Source of the DNA: Bacteroides intestinalis
GTDB taxonomy: Bacteria > Bacteroidota > Bacteroidia > Bacteroidales > Bacteroidaceae
Assembly (NCBI RefSeq): GCF_003464595.1
Contig: NZ_QRZF01000025.1
Coordinates: 1 to 60,899 of the forward strand
DNA: 60,899 bases
Reading direction: 5' to 3'
Part shown: piece after piece, positions 6,713 through 16,802 of the stretch
How positions within the stretch are numbered: the stretch's first letter is position 1
How the letters are laid out: each line of letters begins with the position of its first letter
Translations under genes and position numbers: made by a program
Notes under the pieces: generated by a model
What the model saw: only the letters and a program-made list of their open reading frames with translations
What the model was told of the DNA's origin: nothing
The model's database searches: none

Positions 6713-9556
6713 ATGAGAAATACACTATTGGATATGAGGTCTATATTATCAAAAACTTTTCTTTTGTCTCTGTTGCTGGGAGTGGCAGGAGCAAGCATTC
6801 AGGCAGGGGAATTGTATCCCTGGCAACTGACTCGTGACTCTTTATTATTATTCGAAGGCTCTACTTATCGCTATACTGTAGATACTCCTGAGAATGAGGG
6901 ATTAAGTTCTACCTTGCCGTCAGTTGAAGCTCTGAAAGAGCAATTGGTTCATTCCGGTTCGGGCGTTTATCGTCTTTTTACTTCTGCCGGACAGGAAAAA
7001 ACAGAAGGTTTTCCGGCTCATGGAGATTATATGCAATCAACTTCTAAAAAGCGTTTGCTGGTAGGGGTACGTAAAGGGGCATTGCCGCCTGTGATAAAGT
7101 TGGACCGTACTGCATTCACGATAAAGACTGCGGGAAGTCTGACACTTGATTTTTATGCCGGACAACGTAGCCCGATGACTACTGTTACTATCCGTGTACC
7201 GGAAGGGGTTGATGTAACATTGGACAATACAACGGTAAATGTAATAGGTCGTGGAGAAGTGATTCTTCGTGATTTGCCCAAACAATCTATCGGAAGAACC
7301 GGAACCAACTATTCTTATAAAAAGGTTGGAGATGTGGAAATTCGTAAAGATGGGAAGAAAGGTACCCTGTTAATCTTTAAAGATTTGGATTTCCGTCCCT
7401 CTAACGGCCCTGATATCCGTCTTTGTTTCCGCGGAGTAGTAATACCGGAAAAAGGTAATTATGCATTTGAGGCTGATTATATAACCTCTCAACCGGAAGT
7501 TCTGCATAGTCCGGTTGCTACTGCAACTTTTGAAGGAGTGACGACTGTCTCCGATTTTACCCGTACTCCCTTGCAGGCATTTACATATAAAAAGAATTGG
7601 GATTTATCTTTCACTTCTTTCTACTGGACAGCTCCTCGTAATGCGGAGTCTGTGACTTTGTTATTGTCTGAGGATAAGGGAAGAACCTGGAAACCTGTAA
7701 GAACAACGATATTGCCGGACGATGATTTCGCTGCTGCCGGTCGGCTGAATCCTAATCAACTGTATGCTTTTAAACTGCTTGTAAAAGGAGGTGATAATCA
7801 GGGAGAATCAAATATTGCCTGGTTCTATTCCGGTTTGCAGGATATTAAGACGGCAGGAGTAAAAGGAGATGGAATAGCAGACGATACGGAAACCATAAAC
7901 CAAGCTATTAAAGAGATGAGTAAGTTGGGTGGGGGTATTCTGCGATTTACGGCAGGTACCTATAATGTACGGACAGTTCATCTATTAAGCAATGTCTGGC
8001 TACATCTGGATGCAGATGCTACCATTCAGGGGCTTCCGGGTGGTGATGCGCCGGAAACAACTTGGTTTAGTGACCGGGCTTACCGTTCGGGACTTTCTCC
8101 TACCGATCCTCGCCCTTATGCTGATCCGGAGAACTATCTGACGAAGCAGGATGTGGGACATACATTTTTCCGTAATGCAATGTTCTTTGGAGAACGCATT
8201 GATAATGTGAAAATTGTGGGTACGGGCCGTATCACGGGCAATGGTAATCTGGTTACTTCTGATAAAGTAATGAATAATGCTCCCGAGAAGCGCTGTGACA
8301 AAATGTTTTCTTTGAAACTTTGTACCAATATTGAGATTGGAGGCTGGAACATAGATAAAGATATGTGGTATGATCCGCAAAAGGATGAACCTTACTATAT
8401 AGATGCGGATGGGCAGAAGAATTATGACGTCAGCAATATGCTGCATATAGATCAGGGAGGTCATTTTGTTTTGCTGGCTACAGGTACCGATGGCATCCAT
8501 GTGCACGATACTTACTTTGCCAAACATAATACCCGGAATGCTCGTGATATCTACGACTTTATGGCATGCAATGACGTAACGGTGACGAACATTTACTCGC
8601 GTGTCAGTTCGGATGACATTGTTAAACCGGGTTCGGATTGTTCATTAGGTTTTACCCGTCCGGCACGTAACTATATGGTACGCAATATAGTTGGAGATAC
8701 CAATTGTAACCTGTTCCAGATAGGTTCGGAAACAGCGGATGATATTCAGGATTTATATGTGGATAATATTTATGTACTGGGTGCTAATAAAGCAGGTTTC
8801 TCCATATCTACCAATGATGGTGGACATATAAAAAATGTCTATCTGAATAGTGGAAAGACAGGGCCGATACACTCCCGTTCGGTGATGCATCGTACACGTG
8901 CTCCGTTCTTCATATCTATATCCAATAGAGGTCGTGTGTTGGGTGCCGATGTAGCTCCGTTTACTTTCACGGAGAATGGAAGCATACGTAAGGAATTGCT
9001 GGTAACTAACTCTGATATCGGGCAGGTGGAGAATATTGTGATTTGTGGTGTAGACATTGATGAGGTTTATGGTGGAAGTTCTTTCCGGGGAGATCGCTGG
9101 AAAGCATACGATGGCTCTCAAAGTACGGCAACTCCCATCATTGCAGGTTTTAAACTACCGGATACGGAGGTGGTAGAAGGTGGATTGACATTTCGTTTGC
9201 CGAATGGCCAGCATACAGGGTATATTAAGAATGTACAGTTCCATGATGTGAATTTGCTTGTGAAAGGTGGTCATCCGGCGGAAGATGCAGAAGCGTATCC
9301 GCCTGAAATCGGGGTAGGACGTTATAATGTAGGTGATTTGAAAATACAGCCTTCTTTTGGTTTCTGGGCGCGTCATGTGAAAGACTTTCTGTTAGATAAC
9401 TGCAGTATTAGTGCTGAGCAGAAAGATGGGCGCTATGCAGTAGTACTAGACGATGTGATCGGTGCCGAGATTAAAAATCTGAAAGTGAAGGAAGGCATTA
9501 CGGATAAAGAAAACGTAAGAGCACTTCGCAGTAAAGATATTGATATACGAAAATAA
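6713..9556 (+). CDS. Large GH28-like (polygalacturonase fold) protein with N-terminal extension
   Basis: This is a 947-residue secreted protein, about twice the length of an ordinary GH28. The signal peptide is residues 8-31 if translation starts at the second ATG (6734). Residues 35-375 form a long extension ending in a fibronectin-like stretch (ESVTLLLSEDKGRTWKPV). The beta-helix starts at DIKTAGVKGDGIADDTETINQAI (about residue 380), the classic N-terminal motif of pectate-lyase-like helices. The GH28 core motif appears as SSDDIVKPGSD with Asp634 and Asp635 as candidate catalytic residues. It starts 3 bases after the PL6 stop, so the two are translationally linked. GH28 enzymes hydrolyse galacturonan-type linkages; the exact target is unknown. 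Confidence 0.8.
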   Translation: MRNTLLDMRSILSKTFLLSLLLGVAGASIQAGELYPWQLTRDSLLLFEGSTYRYTVDTPENEGLSSTLPSVEALKEQLVHSGSGVYRLFTSAGQEKTEGFPAHGDYMQSTSKKRLLVGVRKGALPPVIKLDRTAFTIKTAGSLTLDFYAGQRSPMTTVTIRVPEGVDVTLDNTTVNVIGRGEVILRDLPKQSIGRTGTNYSYKKVGDVEIRKDGKKGTLLIFKDLDFRPSNGPDIRLCFRGVVIPEKGNYAFEADYITSQPEVLHSPVATATFEGVTTVSDFTRTPLQAFTYKKNWDLSFTSFYWTAPRNAESVTLLLSEDKGRTWKPVRTTILPDDDFAAAGRLNPNQLYAFKLLVKGGDNQGESNIAWFYSGLQDIKTAGVKGDGIADDTETINQAIKEMSKLGGGILRFTAGTYNVRTVHLLSNVWLHLDADATIQGLPGGDAPETTWFSDRAYRSGLSPTDPRPYADPENYLTKQDVGHTFFRNAMFFGERIDNVKIVGTGRITGNGNLVTSDKVMNNAPEKRCDKMFSLKLCTNIEIGGWNIDKDMWYDPQKDEPYYIDADGQKNYDVSNMLHIDQGGHFVLLATGTDGIHVHDTYFAKHNTRNARDIYDFMACNDVTVTNIYSRVSSDDIVKPGSDCSLGFTRPARNYMVRNIVGDTNCNLFQIGSETADDIQDLYVDNIYVLGANKAGFSISTNDGGHIKNVYLNSGKTGPIHSRSVMHRTRAPFFISISNRGRVLGADVAPFTFTENGSIRKELLVTNSDIGQVENIVICGVDIDEVYGGSSFRGDRWKAYDGSQSTATPIIAGFKLPDTEVVEGGLTFRLPNGQHTGYIKNVQFHDVNLLVKGGHPAEDAEAYPPEIGVGRYNVGDLKIQPSFGFWARHVKDFLLDNCSISAEQKDGRYAVVLDDVIGAEIKNLKVKEGITDKENVRALRSKDIDIRK

Positions 9557-9558
9557 AG

Positions 9559-11133
9559 ATGAAGCGTATCTATTTATATTTTAAAGAAAAGATCGAGAAA
9601 GAGGAATTTTCCTCCAGGGGGATGCGAATCTTCCTCTTCTGGGGACTCGGTCTTTTTTCTACTATCTGGTTTCTGGTACGGGTTGTTCCGAAGCCTTCCC
9701 GTGCCAGTTATCCATGTATGCAGACAGCGGCGCCGCTGATGTCTGCATTTGTTCTGTACTTGCTCTCGTTCACGGGAGTTTGGGTGAGTCTGCGTAAGTT
9801 GCGCAAAGCATTCCGTAACCGGAAAGTTGTGGTAGGAGTCATTGCTTTTGCAGGTCTTTGTTTCTTCGGTACTTTGATGTTGGTAGAAAATAGCACTGAC
9901 TTGCTGGCACAGGCTTTTCTTCCGGCGAGAGAACCGCGTATGGCATGGGGAAAGAATAATCCGGTAGGGGAGGCGAAAGGTATTTATCCGGGTCGGGTAG
10001 TATGGACTCATGCACCGGGTGCCGCTACATGGGAGAAGGGCAAGGGCTTTTGGTTCGAAGATCGCTGGAATAATCAGGTAGATGCCGACTGGCTTCTAAA
10101 CCAGTCCCTCTTGTCTTTGACCGGAGAGGGGAAAGGAAAGGCAGCCTGGAAATCCCTTTTTATTTATTTTAATCAACAGCATGGTAGAGGAAAACGTGGA
10201 TATAAGAAAGGAGAAAGGATTGCTATCAAGATTAATCAGAATAATACTTTCTCCCATGAAGATTGTGAACAGTTGAATGCTTCTCCGCATCTGACGCTTG
10301 CCTTGCTTCGTAGTTTGGTGAATGACGGCGGAGTACCTCAGGAGCAAATCACAGTATTTGATGCCAGCCGTTTTATTACGAAAGCTCTTTATGATAAATG
10401 TCATGCCGAATTTCCCGGTGTTGTGTATCTGGATAATGAAGGAGGAAACGGGCGTACCCAATCGACTTATACGGCAGATGCCATTCCATATTCAGCTGAT
10501 AATGGTCGTTTGGCGAGAGGATTGGCAAACTGTGCACTTGAGGCTGATTACCTGATAAATATGGCATTACTGAAAGGACATGGCGGTCAGGGGGTAACAC
10601 TCTGTGCGAAAAACTGGTATGGAGTAACGGATATTAACCGGGACTTCCGTAAAAATCAGCATAACAATTTCAATCAGGACCGTGGTGGGAAACCGCGCTA
10701 TATGACCTTTACCGATTATATCGCACATAAGGATCTGGGACAAAAGACAATGCTCTTTCTGATAGATGGCCTGTACGGTTCGGAAAAGGTGAATGGGGAG
10801 CCTTCAGGTAAATGGAAGATGTCACCGTTTAATGGAAATTGGCCTTGCTCATTGCTGGCTTCTCAAGATCCGGTAGCTATCGATGCAGTGGGCATTGACT
10901 TTCTAAGTTCAGAGTTTCCGCGTATGGCCGATGTGGATTATTGCGATATGTATCTGGTGGAAGCTGCTCTGGCAGACCGCCCGTTGTCCACTACTTTTTA
11001 TGATCCGGAAAGAGATGGCACAGGAGTTGGCAGTCTCGGAGTCTTGGAACATTGGAACAATCCGGAAGAAAAGAAATATAGCCGTAATATGGGGAAAGAC
11101 ATTGGAATAGAGTTAGTCTATTTACAGAAATAA
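9559..11133 (+). CDS. DUF362-domain membrane protein, copy 1
   Basis: The 524-residue protein begins with three probable transmembrane segments (about residues 24-42, 57-77 and 88-108) and then a DUF362-like domain: GEAKGIYPGRVVW, KKGERIAIKIN, the VFDAS strand, ADYLINMALLKGHGGQGVTL, and SQDPVAIDAVGIDFL. DUF362 proteins are often linked to iron-sulfur or redox proteins, but there is no 4Fe-4S CxxCxxC motif here and no function can be assigned. It starts 2 bases after the GH28-like gene and ends at a terminator, making a PL6/GH28/DUF362 unit. Finding such a protein inside a glycan-degradation cluster is odd; it is paralogous to the next gene. Confidence 0.8.
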   Translation: MKRIYLYFKEKIEKEEFSSRGMRIFLFWGLGLFSTIWFLVRVVPKPSRASYPCMQTAAPLMSAFVLYLLSFTGVWVSLRKLRKAFRNRKVVVGVIAFAGLCFFGTLMLVENSTDLLAQAFLPAREPRMAWGKNNPVGEAKGIYPGRVVWTHAPGAATWEKGKGFWFEDRWNNQVDADWLLNQSLLSLTGEGKGKAAWKSLFIYFNQQHGRGKRGYKKGERIAIKINQNNTFSHEDCEQLNASPHLTLALLRSLVNDGGVPQEQITVFDASRFITKALYDKCHAEFPGVVYLDNEGGNGRTQSTYTADAIPYSADNGRLARGLANCALEADYLINMALLKGHGGQGVTLCAKNWYGVTDINRDFRKNQHNNFNQDRGGKPRYMTFTDYIAHKDLGQKTMLFLIDGLYGSEKVNGEPSGKWKMSPFNGNWPCSLLASQDPVAIDAVGIDFLSSEFPRMADVDYCDMYLVEAALADRPLSTTFYDPERDGTGVGSLGVLEHWNNPEEKKYSRNMGKDIGIELVYLQK

Positions 11134-11151
11134 GATACTGTCTGCTTGGTT

Positions 11152-11201
11152 GAGACGATTTTTCAAGTATTTGATGGAATACTGATAATCGTCTCTTTTT
11201 T
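11152..11201 (+). terminator. Intrinsic terminator between the two DUF362 genes
   Basis: GAGACGATT (11152-11160) pairs with AATCGTCTC (11187-11195), with an inner AGTATT/AATACT helix, and is followed by a T run to 11201. It splits cluster A into two transcription units. Confidence 0.8.
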
Positions 11202-11208
11202 ATCTGCC

Positions 11209-11216
11209 TATTTTTG
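11209..11216 (+). promoter_or_regulatory. Possible -7 element before the second DUF362 gene
   Basis: TATTTTTG at 11209-11216 fits TAnnTTTG and follows the terminator. If used, RNA would start at about 11223, which would make the ATG at 11222 leaderless or untranscribed and favour the in-frame ATG at 11252. The -33 side is not clear. Confidence 0.4.
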
Positions 11217-11221
11217 TAACC

Positions 11222-13432
11222 ATGAAAGATAATCCTTATATATCTAATGAAATGAATACAAAAATAAAAAAATGGTTCTTTAAGACTTGTCCGAAGAGTG
11301 GACGGATTGTTGGAATCAACAAAAAAAATGTTGTTTTGAAGATTTGCTTTCCTCTGTTCGGGTTAGCAGCTCTAATCTGGTTTTTGATACGTGTTGTACC
11401 CAAACCTTCCAGAATAGAATATCCCTGTCAGCAAATCGCTGCTCCTATCGCTTTTTCTTTTGTAGCTTTTATCAGTAGCACATTGGTTGGATTTGGTACG
11501 TGGAAACGTTTCAAACTTTTGTGGCATTCCCGTAGGTTCTATATGGGGTTGTCCGTATTGGCAGTCGGTATATTACTGTCGGGTACTTTATATATAATGT
11601 CAGTGGATAATTCTCTGATGGGGCAGGTCATTCGTAAGCAGATAGATAATGGTACTGATATGGGACGTTTTGTGCCTATTGATGCTCCCAACACTCCGAT
11701 GGGAGTAGCCAAAGGAATTCATCCGGGGCGGGTGGCATGGGCACATGATCCGAAAGCTGCTGCCTGGGATGGAAAAAGAGGACTTTATTCGGATCCGGAT
11801 AATAATAGTCAGACACGTGTCGATGATATGATGGAGGGAGTGATTATTGCACTGACTCGCCAGAATACGATTGATAAGGCATGGGATGAATTGTTCAGAA
11901 CCTTTAATTATAAGAAAGGTAAGGGAGCGGTAAAGTATAAGAAAGGTGAGAAGATTGCTATCAAAATCAATCTGAATGACAATGGTGGAACTAATATCAT
12001 TGATACTACTCCACAGTCGGTGTATTCTTTGTTGCATCAATTGGTGGATATCATGAAGGTTCCTCAGAGCTGTATTACGGTATATGATGCACAGCGTCGG
12101 GGCATTTCGGCTGTTTACGATTATGTACAGCCGGTTTATCCAAATGTCAATTATCAGAATTGGGGAGGATTTGTTCCCGATGTAATTCGTTATTCCAGTG
12201 AGATTACCGATGCAGGTGCCAGAAGTTTGGCACGTGCGGCTTACGAAGCCGACTATATGATTAACATGGCATTGATGAAAAGACACTCTGAACCGACCGA
12301 TAAATGGCGGGACAGTGCCGGACAGACAGCTATAACTGCTACGGGTAAGAATCAGTTCGGTTCCATAGGCAATGTGCCGCCCTTGCATCTTTCTATTCGT
12401 GACTGGTCTTCTTTCCGTGGTATGGGCACTTATAATAGCATTGTCGATCTGATGGCTCACGAGCGTATAGGTGGAAATACCTTGGTGTATCTGGTGGATG
12501 CTATGTACGTAAATCCCAAGCATAATGGGAAAGCGGTACGTTTCCGGCTTCCTCCGTTCAATAATGGCTGGACTTCCAGTTTTCTGGCTTCCAATGATCA
12601 GGTTGCTATCGAATCAGTGGTACTTGATTTCATTTATTCGGAACTTCCTTTATGTGCCAATGCCGACAATTTTCTTCATGAGGCGGCAAACATAGGGAAT
12701 CCTCCTTCGGGGATAGCTTATATCGGAAAAGAACAAGGTAGCTTGGGAGTGCATGAGCATTGGAATAATCCGACACACCGAATGTACAGCCGTAATCTGG
12801 GTACAGGTAAAGGAATCGAATTATACAGAGTTCCGTTGAATGAAAAACGTCCGGCAATAGAATACTTCTACGCAGATGAAAATGCTTTGCATTATAAAAC
12901 ATCCCATGCAGAGGAAGTGCGATTGAATGGTAAACGTTTGGAAGATGCAGAAGGCATCATTCCTTTATCTATCTCTAAAACGACTGATTTTAATCTGGAG
13001 ACTTTGGCAAATGGAAAAGTAACATCTTCACAACGTGTAGTGGTACGTCGCTTGGAAAATATAGAGATATGTCAAGCTAAAGATATGGAAAGACAGGGAT
13101 CTGCATCCCTAAATGAGGATGGTTCGGTAGAATTCAAAGGTGAAAAAGGCAGTTCTGAAGGAAGTGTGAGTTGGAAAGTAAACATTCCACATAAAGGTGA
13201 ATATTATTTGGTAGTATCTTATGCGGGTGGCAATCCGGTTCCTTCTTACTTATATATTAATGGAGAGAAAATTAGTGAGAATATCGGTTATTTGGCTACA
13301 TTTGGTGAGAAACGTGGAGAGTTTGTGTTTCCTGTAGCGTTGGCAAAAGGTACCAATGAGTTGCGTTTAGAACACCCCGGGCGGCGAAGTAATAGGATAT
13401 ATACAGTGAATATTGCAAAGGAAATTAAATAG
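11222..13432 (+). CDS. DUF362-domain membrane protein, copy 2, with C-terminal beta-sandwich
   Basis: This 736-residue paralogue of the preceding gene shares the membrane start (LIWFLIRVVPKPSR against IWFLVRVVPKPSR), the GVAKGIHPGRVAW motif, KYKKGEKIAIKIN, ADYMINMALMKRH and SNDQVAIESVVLDFI. After about residue 545 it has an extra region ending in a probable jelly-roll domain (GEYYLVVSYAGGNPVPSYLYI through TNELRLEHPGRRS) that resembles carbohydrate-binding modules. That suggests an anchored, outward-facing protein that touches glycan, but the DUF362 activity is unknown. An alternative start at 11252 is plausible because of the promoter-like element at 11209. It leads the second transcription unit of cluster A. 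Confidence 0.8.
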   Translation: MKDNPYISNEMNTKIKKWFFKTCPKSGRIVGINKKNVVLKICFPLFGLAALIWFLIRVVPKPSRIEYPCQQIAAPIAFSFVAFISSTLVGFGTWKRFKLLWHSRRFYMGLSVLAVGILLSGTLYIMSVDNSLMGQVIRKQIDNGTDMGRFVPIDAPNTPMGVAKGIHPGRVAWAHDPKAAAWDGKRGLYSDPDNNSQTRVDDMMEGVIIALTRQNTIDKAWDELFRTFNYKKGKGAVKYKKGEKIAIKINLNDNGGTNIIDTTPQSVYSLLHQLVDIMKVPQSCITVYDAQRRGISAVYDYVQPVYPNVNYQNWGGFVPDVIRYSSEITDAGARSLARAAYEADYMINMALMKRHSEPTDKWRDSAGQTAITATGKNQFGSIGNVPPLHLSIRDWSSFRGMGTYNSIVDLMAHERIGGNTLVYLVDAMYVNPKHNGKAVRFRLPPFNNGWTSSFLASNDQVAIESVVLDFIYSELPLCANADNFLHEAANIGNPPSGIAYIGKEQGSLGVHEHWNNPTHRMYSRNLGTGKGIELYRVPLNEKRPAIEYFYADENALHYKTSHAEEVRLNGKRLEDAEGIIPLSISKTTDFNLETLANGKVTSSQRVVVRRLENIEICQAKDMERQGSASLNEDGSVEFKGEKGSSEGSVSWKVNIPHKGEYYLVVSYAGGNPVPSYLYINGEKISENIGYLATFGEKRGEFVFPVALAKGTNELRLEHPGRRSNRIYTVNIAKEIK

Positions 13433-13452
13433 TTAACTTACATATACTAACC

Positions 13453-14826
13453 ATGAAAACGAAAAATAATTTATTACTGTTGTTACTGTTGCTTGTACTG
13501 CCATTTACGTTGCAGGCTGAAACATTTAATGTAAAGAAGTACGGTGCGCGGGGAAATGGCAAAAAGATGGACTCACCTGCCATTCAGAAAGCAATTGATG
13601 CTTGTCATAAAGCAGGTGGTGGAACGGTGCTTGTGCCTGCCGGAACCTATTTGTCGGCTACTATCGTGCTAAAAGATAATGTGACTTTGCATTTGGAGAA
13701 AGATGCCCTTATTCTGGGTACTACCGATTATAAAGCTTATGATAACCTTGATCCTTTTACGGAAGGCCTGGGCATTGATGTCGGTTGGGCATTGTTGGTA
13801 GCAGTAGATGCTAAAAATGTGACATTGGAGGGTGAAGGTGCTATCGATGGGCAAGGTTCGGCTTTGAAAGAACGGCATATAAAAGTAGATACCCGACCGG
13901 AAGGACAGCGTTGGGGATTACGTCCTTTCCTGCTTCGCTGGGTGCGTTGTGAAGGTGTACGCGTGGAAGGAGTTACTTTAAAATATGCAGGTGCCTGGAC
14001 TTCCCATTATTTCCAATGCCGCAATGTGAATATCCATAATGTGACGATACGTAGCTTTGGAGTAGCTCACAACGATGGAATTAATATTGATGGTTGCCAA
14101 CATGTACGCATTAGTAATTGTGATATTGTCAGTGGTGACGATGCTCTATGCTTCAAGACTACTGCCAGTAAAATGGGATGTGATGACATCATTGTTACGG
14201 ACATGAAGTTGAAAAGTAATCAGGCAGGTATCAAGATGGGAACAGAATCTATGGCAGGATTTGAGAACATCAAGATCAGCAATTGTCATATTTACGACAC
14301 CAAGAATGGAGGTATTAAGTTATTCTCCGTAGATGGAGCCCATTTACGTAATGTGGAAATCTCTGATATCACAATGGATGAAGTACGTACGCCGATGCTG
14401 TTTCGTTTGGGTGCCCGTCTGAGTGTATTCCGTAAACAGGAAGATACCCAGCAACCTATCGGTGTTTTTGAAAATGTGATAATCCGTAATGTAAAAGCGG
14501 TGGCTGCCGATAAGGCTCAACTGACGCCTCCTTCCGGTATTCTGATTACGGGTATTCCGGGACATTACATCACAAACCTGACTTTGGAAAATATTCATAT
14601 TCGTTTATTGGGTACAGGAACTCCTGAGGATGCCTTGTCTCAGGTACCTGAAGCTATCGATAAATACCCGGAGGTAAAGACTTTCGGTCCTAAGATTCCG
14701 GCATATGGAGTATGGGCACGCCACGTGAAAGGGTTGAAACTGAAGAATGTTACGTTTGAGTTGAAGAACCCCGATGCTCGCCCGGAGATTATTTGTGAAG
14801 ATGGGGATATACAAATATATAAATGA
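13453..14826 (+). CDS. GH28 polygalacturonase-family glycosidase
   Basis: This is a 457-residue secreted protein with a signal peptide of 22 residues (ending LQA). It is a standard-length GH28 beta-helix: FNVKKYGARGNGKKMDSPAIQKAID opens the helix, HNDGINIDG (Asn207, Asp208) corresponds to the family NTD motif, and SGDDALCFK (Asp229, Asp230) gives the other catalytic acids. GIKMGTES and GGIKLF follow at the sites of the later conserved turns. GH28 enzymes hydrolyse alpha-1,4 galacturonic acid linkages in pectin with inversion. It starts 20 bases after the DUF362 gene, and its stop overlaps an ATG in front of the GH97 gene, so the genes are one unit. Confidence 0.88.
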   Translation: MKTKNNLLLLLLLLVLPFTLQAETFNVKKYGARGNGKKMDSPAIQKAIDACHKAGGGTVLVPAGTYLSATIVLKDNVTLHLEKDALILGTTDYKAYDNLDPFTEGLGIDVGWALLVAVDAKNVTLEGEGAIDGQGSALKERHIKVDTRPEGQRWGLRPFLLRWVRCEGVRVEGVTLKYAGAWTSHYFQCRNVNIHNVTIRSFGVAHNDGINIDGCQHVRISNCDIVSGDDALCFKTTASKMGCDDIIVTDMKLKSNQAGIKMGTESMAGFENIKISNCHIYDTKNGGIKLFSVDGAHLRNVEISDITMDEVRTPMLFRLGARLSVFRKQEDTQQPIGVFENVIIRNVKAVAADKAQLTPPSGILITGIPGHYITNLTLENIHIRLLGTGTPEDALSQVPEAIDKYPEVKTFGPKIPAYGVWARHVKGLKLKNVTFELKNPDARPEIICEDGDIQIYK

Positions 14827-14834
14827 TAAATACC

Positions 14835-16781
14835 ATGAAAAAACTATTGAATACAGTACTGTTTCTGTTTGTAATATTAATGACTTCTTGTACGGCTCCT
14901 GATGCATGGGAGCTGGTATCTAAAGACAGCAACATCCGCTTTGCTTTGGAGAATAAACAAGAAAATGGCGGTACAACGCTTAGTTACTCTGTCTTTTATA
15001 AAGATGGAGTGGCGATGGAGAAATCTCTTTTAGGACTGGTTATGGATAATTGTGAATATGGAAAAGACGCTCAATTTGTTTCCGCTTCTGCTGTGAGAGA
15101 TATCTCTAATGCTTATCAGCTAAAATCCGGTAAGAAGATGAATACTACGGATGAGTGTCGTGAACAGACTTTTACTTTCCGTACCAAAGAGGATAAGCAG
15201 TTTAATTTGATCGTAAGGGTATATAATGACGGAGTGGCTTTCCGCTATGAACTACCCGGAGAGGATGGACAAATGCACACTATCCAGGCCGAACATACAG
15301 AATTTGCCGTACCCGTAAATGGAAAAGCGTGGATACATCCGTATGACTGGAACGATCGTCACAAACCGAGCTATGAACAATATTGCCGGAGTGAAATAGA
15401 TATCCGTTCGGAATGTGGACATGGACGTGGTTGGGCATTCCCTATGCTGTTCAACACCAACGGAGTCTGGATGATGATAACGGAAGCCCATCTGGATGGC
15501 TCATATCCTGCTACTCATATTGATAATGCCGGAACCGATAAAGCATATAAAATCCGTTTTCCGGAGGCGGATGAACCAATTGTACCGGATGCGGTAGAAC
15601 CGGTATCGGAATTGCCGTGGTTCACTCCCTGGCGTGCTATTATCATAGGAGATGATCTGAATACTATATTCCAGACACAAATGATTTCACACCTGAATCC
15701 GGCGTCTGTAGTGAATGATGAATCCTGGATAAAGGCAGGACGCGCATCTTGGAGTTGGTGGTCTAATGGCGGTACTCCCCGTGATTATAAAGCACAGCTG
15801 AAGTATGTGGATCTTAGTGCTGAAATGGATTGGGAATACATGTTGATTGATGCCGGCTGGCAAAACATGGGCAACGGTGGCACTATGGAAGATGTCGTGA
15901 AATACGCACAGCAAAAGGGAGTGGGTGTCTGGTTATGGTACCATTCCGGTGCAGGACGTGAAAAGGATTCTATACCGACACATCGTCTGATGAGTGATCC
16001 GGAATTACGTCGTGCAGAAATGAAACGCATCAGTGAAGTAGGAGTGAAAGGAATCAAGGTTGATTTCTTTGATACTGACAAACAACGTATTATCCAACTT
16101 TATCCGGCTTTACTGAAAGATGCGGCAGACAATCATTTGCTGGTAGATCTTCATGGTGCCACTTTACCCCGTGGCTTTGAGCGTACGTATCCGAATATGC
16201 TGACTACGGAAGCTATCCGGGGTGCAGAAACTCTGGGACGCCAGGAACGTTGCGACCAGGCGGCAAAACACAATGCTACTGTACCTTTCACACGCAATGT
16301 GGTCGGTTCTATGGACTATACTCCGGTGACTTTTTCTGATAAAGTACGTCAGGGGATACCTGCTATACGCAGGACAACTATGGGGCATCAGTTGGCTCTG
16401 GCAGTAGTCTTTGAATCCGGTTTTCAATGTTTTGCTGATAAGGCGGAGTCTTATCTTTCTTTGCCGGAACAACCCAAACAATTCCTGAAAGAAGTACCCG
16501 CTGCCTGGGACGAGAGCGTCCTGTTGGCTGGCTATCCGGCTGATTATGCTGTTGTGGCACGTCGTTCCGGTGATGTATGGTATATCGGTGGCATCAGCGG
16601 TAAGGAAGAGGAACGTGAAATAGAATTTACTTTGCCCGCCGGATGTGAAGGTAAATCATTCACTATGATTATAGATGGAAAAGATAAGGATAGTTTTAAC
16701 TATATGCCTATAGAAAATACAAATGGGACGGTAAAAGTGAAAGTTCTTCCGAACGGTGGCTTTGCCGGTATGATTCGATGA
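14835..16781 (+). CDS. GH97 glycosidase, retaining alpha-galactosidase type, lipoprotein
   Basis: The start at 14835 gives a clean lipoprotein signal (MKKLLNTVLFLFVILMTSC); an ATG at 14823 overlapping the GH28 stop would add four residues. The N-terminal GH97 domain (to about residue 290) precedes a TIM barrel with GRASWSWWSNGG and MDWEYMLIDAGW. GH97 contains inverting and retaining branches. The sequence KGIKVDFFDTDKQ puts an aspartate (Asp410 from this start) at the place of the retaining nucleophile, and TTEAIRGAE supplies the glutamate, as in the characterised retaining alpha-galactosidase rather than in the inverting alpha-glucosidase SusB. I therefore expect alpha-galactosidase activity. 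Lipidation suggests periplasmic or surface anchoring. Confidence 0.87.
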   Translation: MKKLLNTVLFLFVILMTSCTAPDAWELVSKDSNIRFALENKQENGGTTLSYSVFYKDGVAMEKSLLGLVMDNCEYGKDAQFVSASAVRDISNAYQLKSGKKMNTTDECREQTFTFRTKEDKQFNLIVRVYNDGVAFRYELPGEDGQMHTIQAEHTEFAVPVNGKAWIHPYDWNDRHKPSYEQYCRSEIDIRSECGHGRGWAFPMLFNTNGVWMMITEAHLDGSYPATHIDNAGTDKAYKIRFPEADEPIVPDAVEPVSELPWFTPWRAIIIGDDLNTIFQTQMISHLNPASVVNDESWIKAGRASWSWWSNGGTPRDYKAQLKYVDLSAEMDWEYMLIDAGWQNMGNGGTMEDVVKYAQQKGVGVWLWYHSGAGREKDSIPTHRLMSDPELRRAEMKRISEVGVKGIKVDFFDTDKQRIIQLYPALLKDAADNHLLVDLHGATLPRGFERTYPNMLTTEAIRGAETLGRQERCDQAAKHNATVPFTRNVVGSMDYTPVTFSDKVRQGIPAIRRTTMGHQLALAVVFESGFQCFADKAESYLSLPEQPKQFLKEVPAAWDESVLLAGYPADYAVVARRSGDVWYIGGISGKEEEREIEFTLPAGCEGKSFTMIIDGKDKDSFNYMPIENTNGTVKVKVLPNGGFAGMIR

Positions 16782-16802
16782 TAATAACGCTATTGTAACA
16801 AA

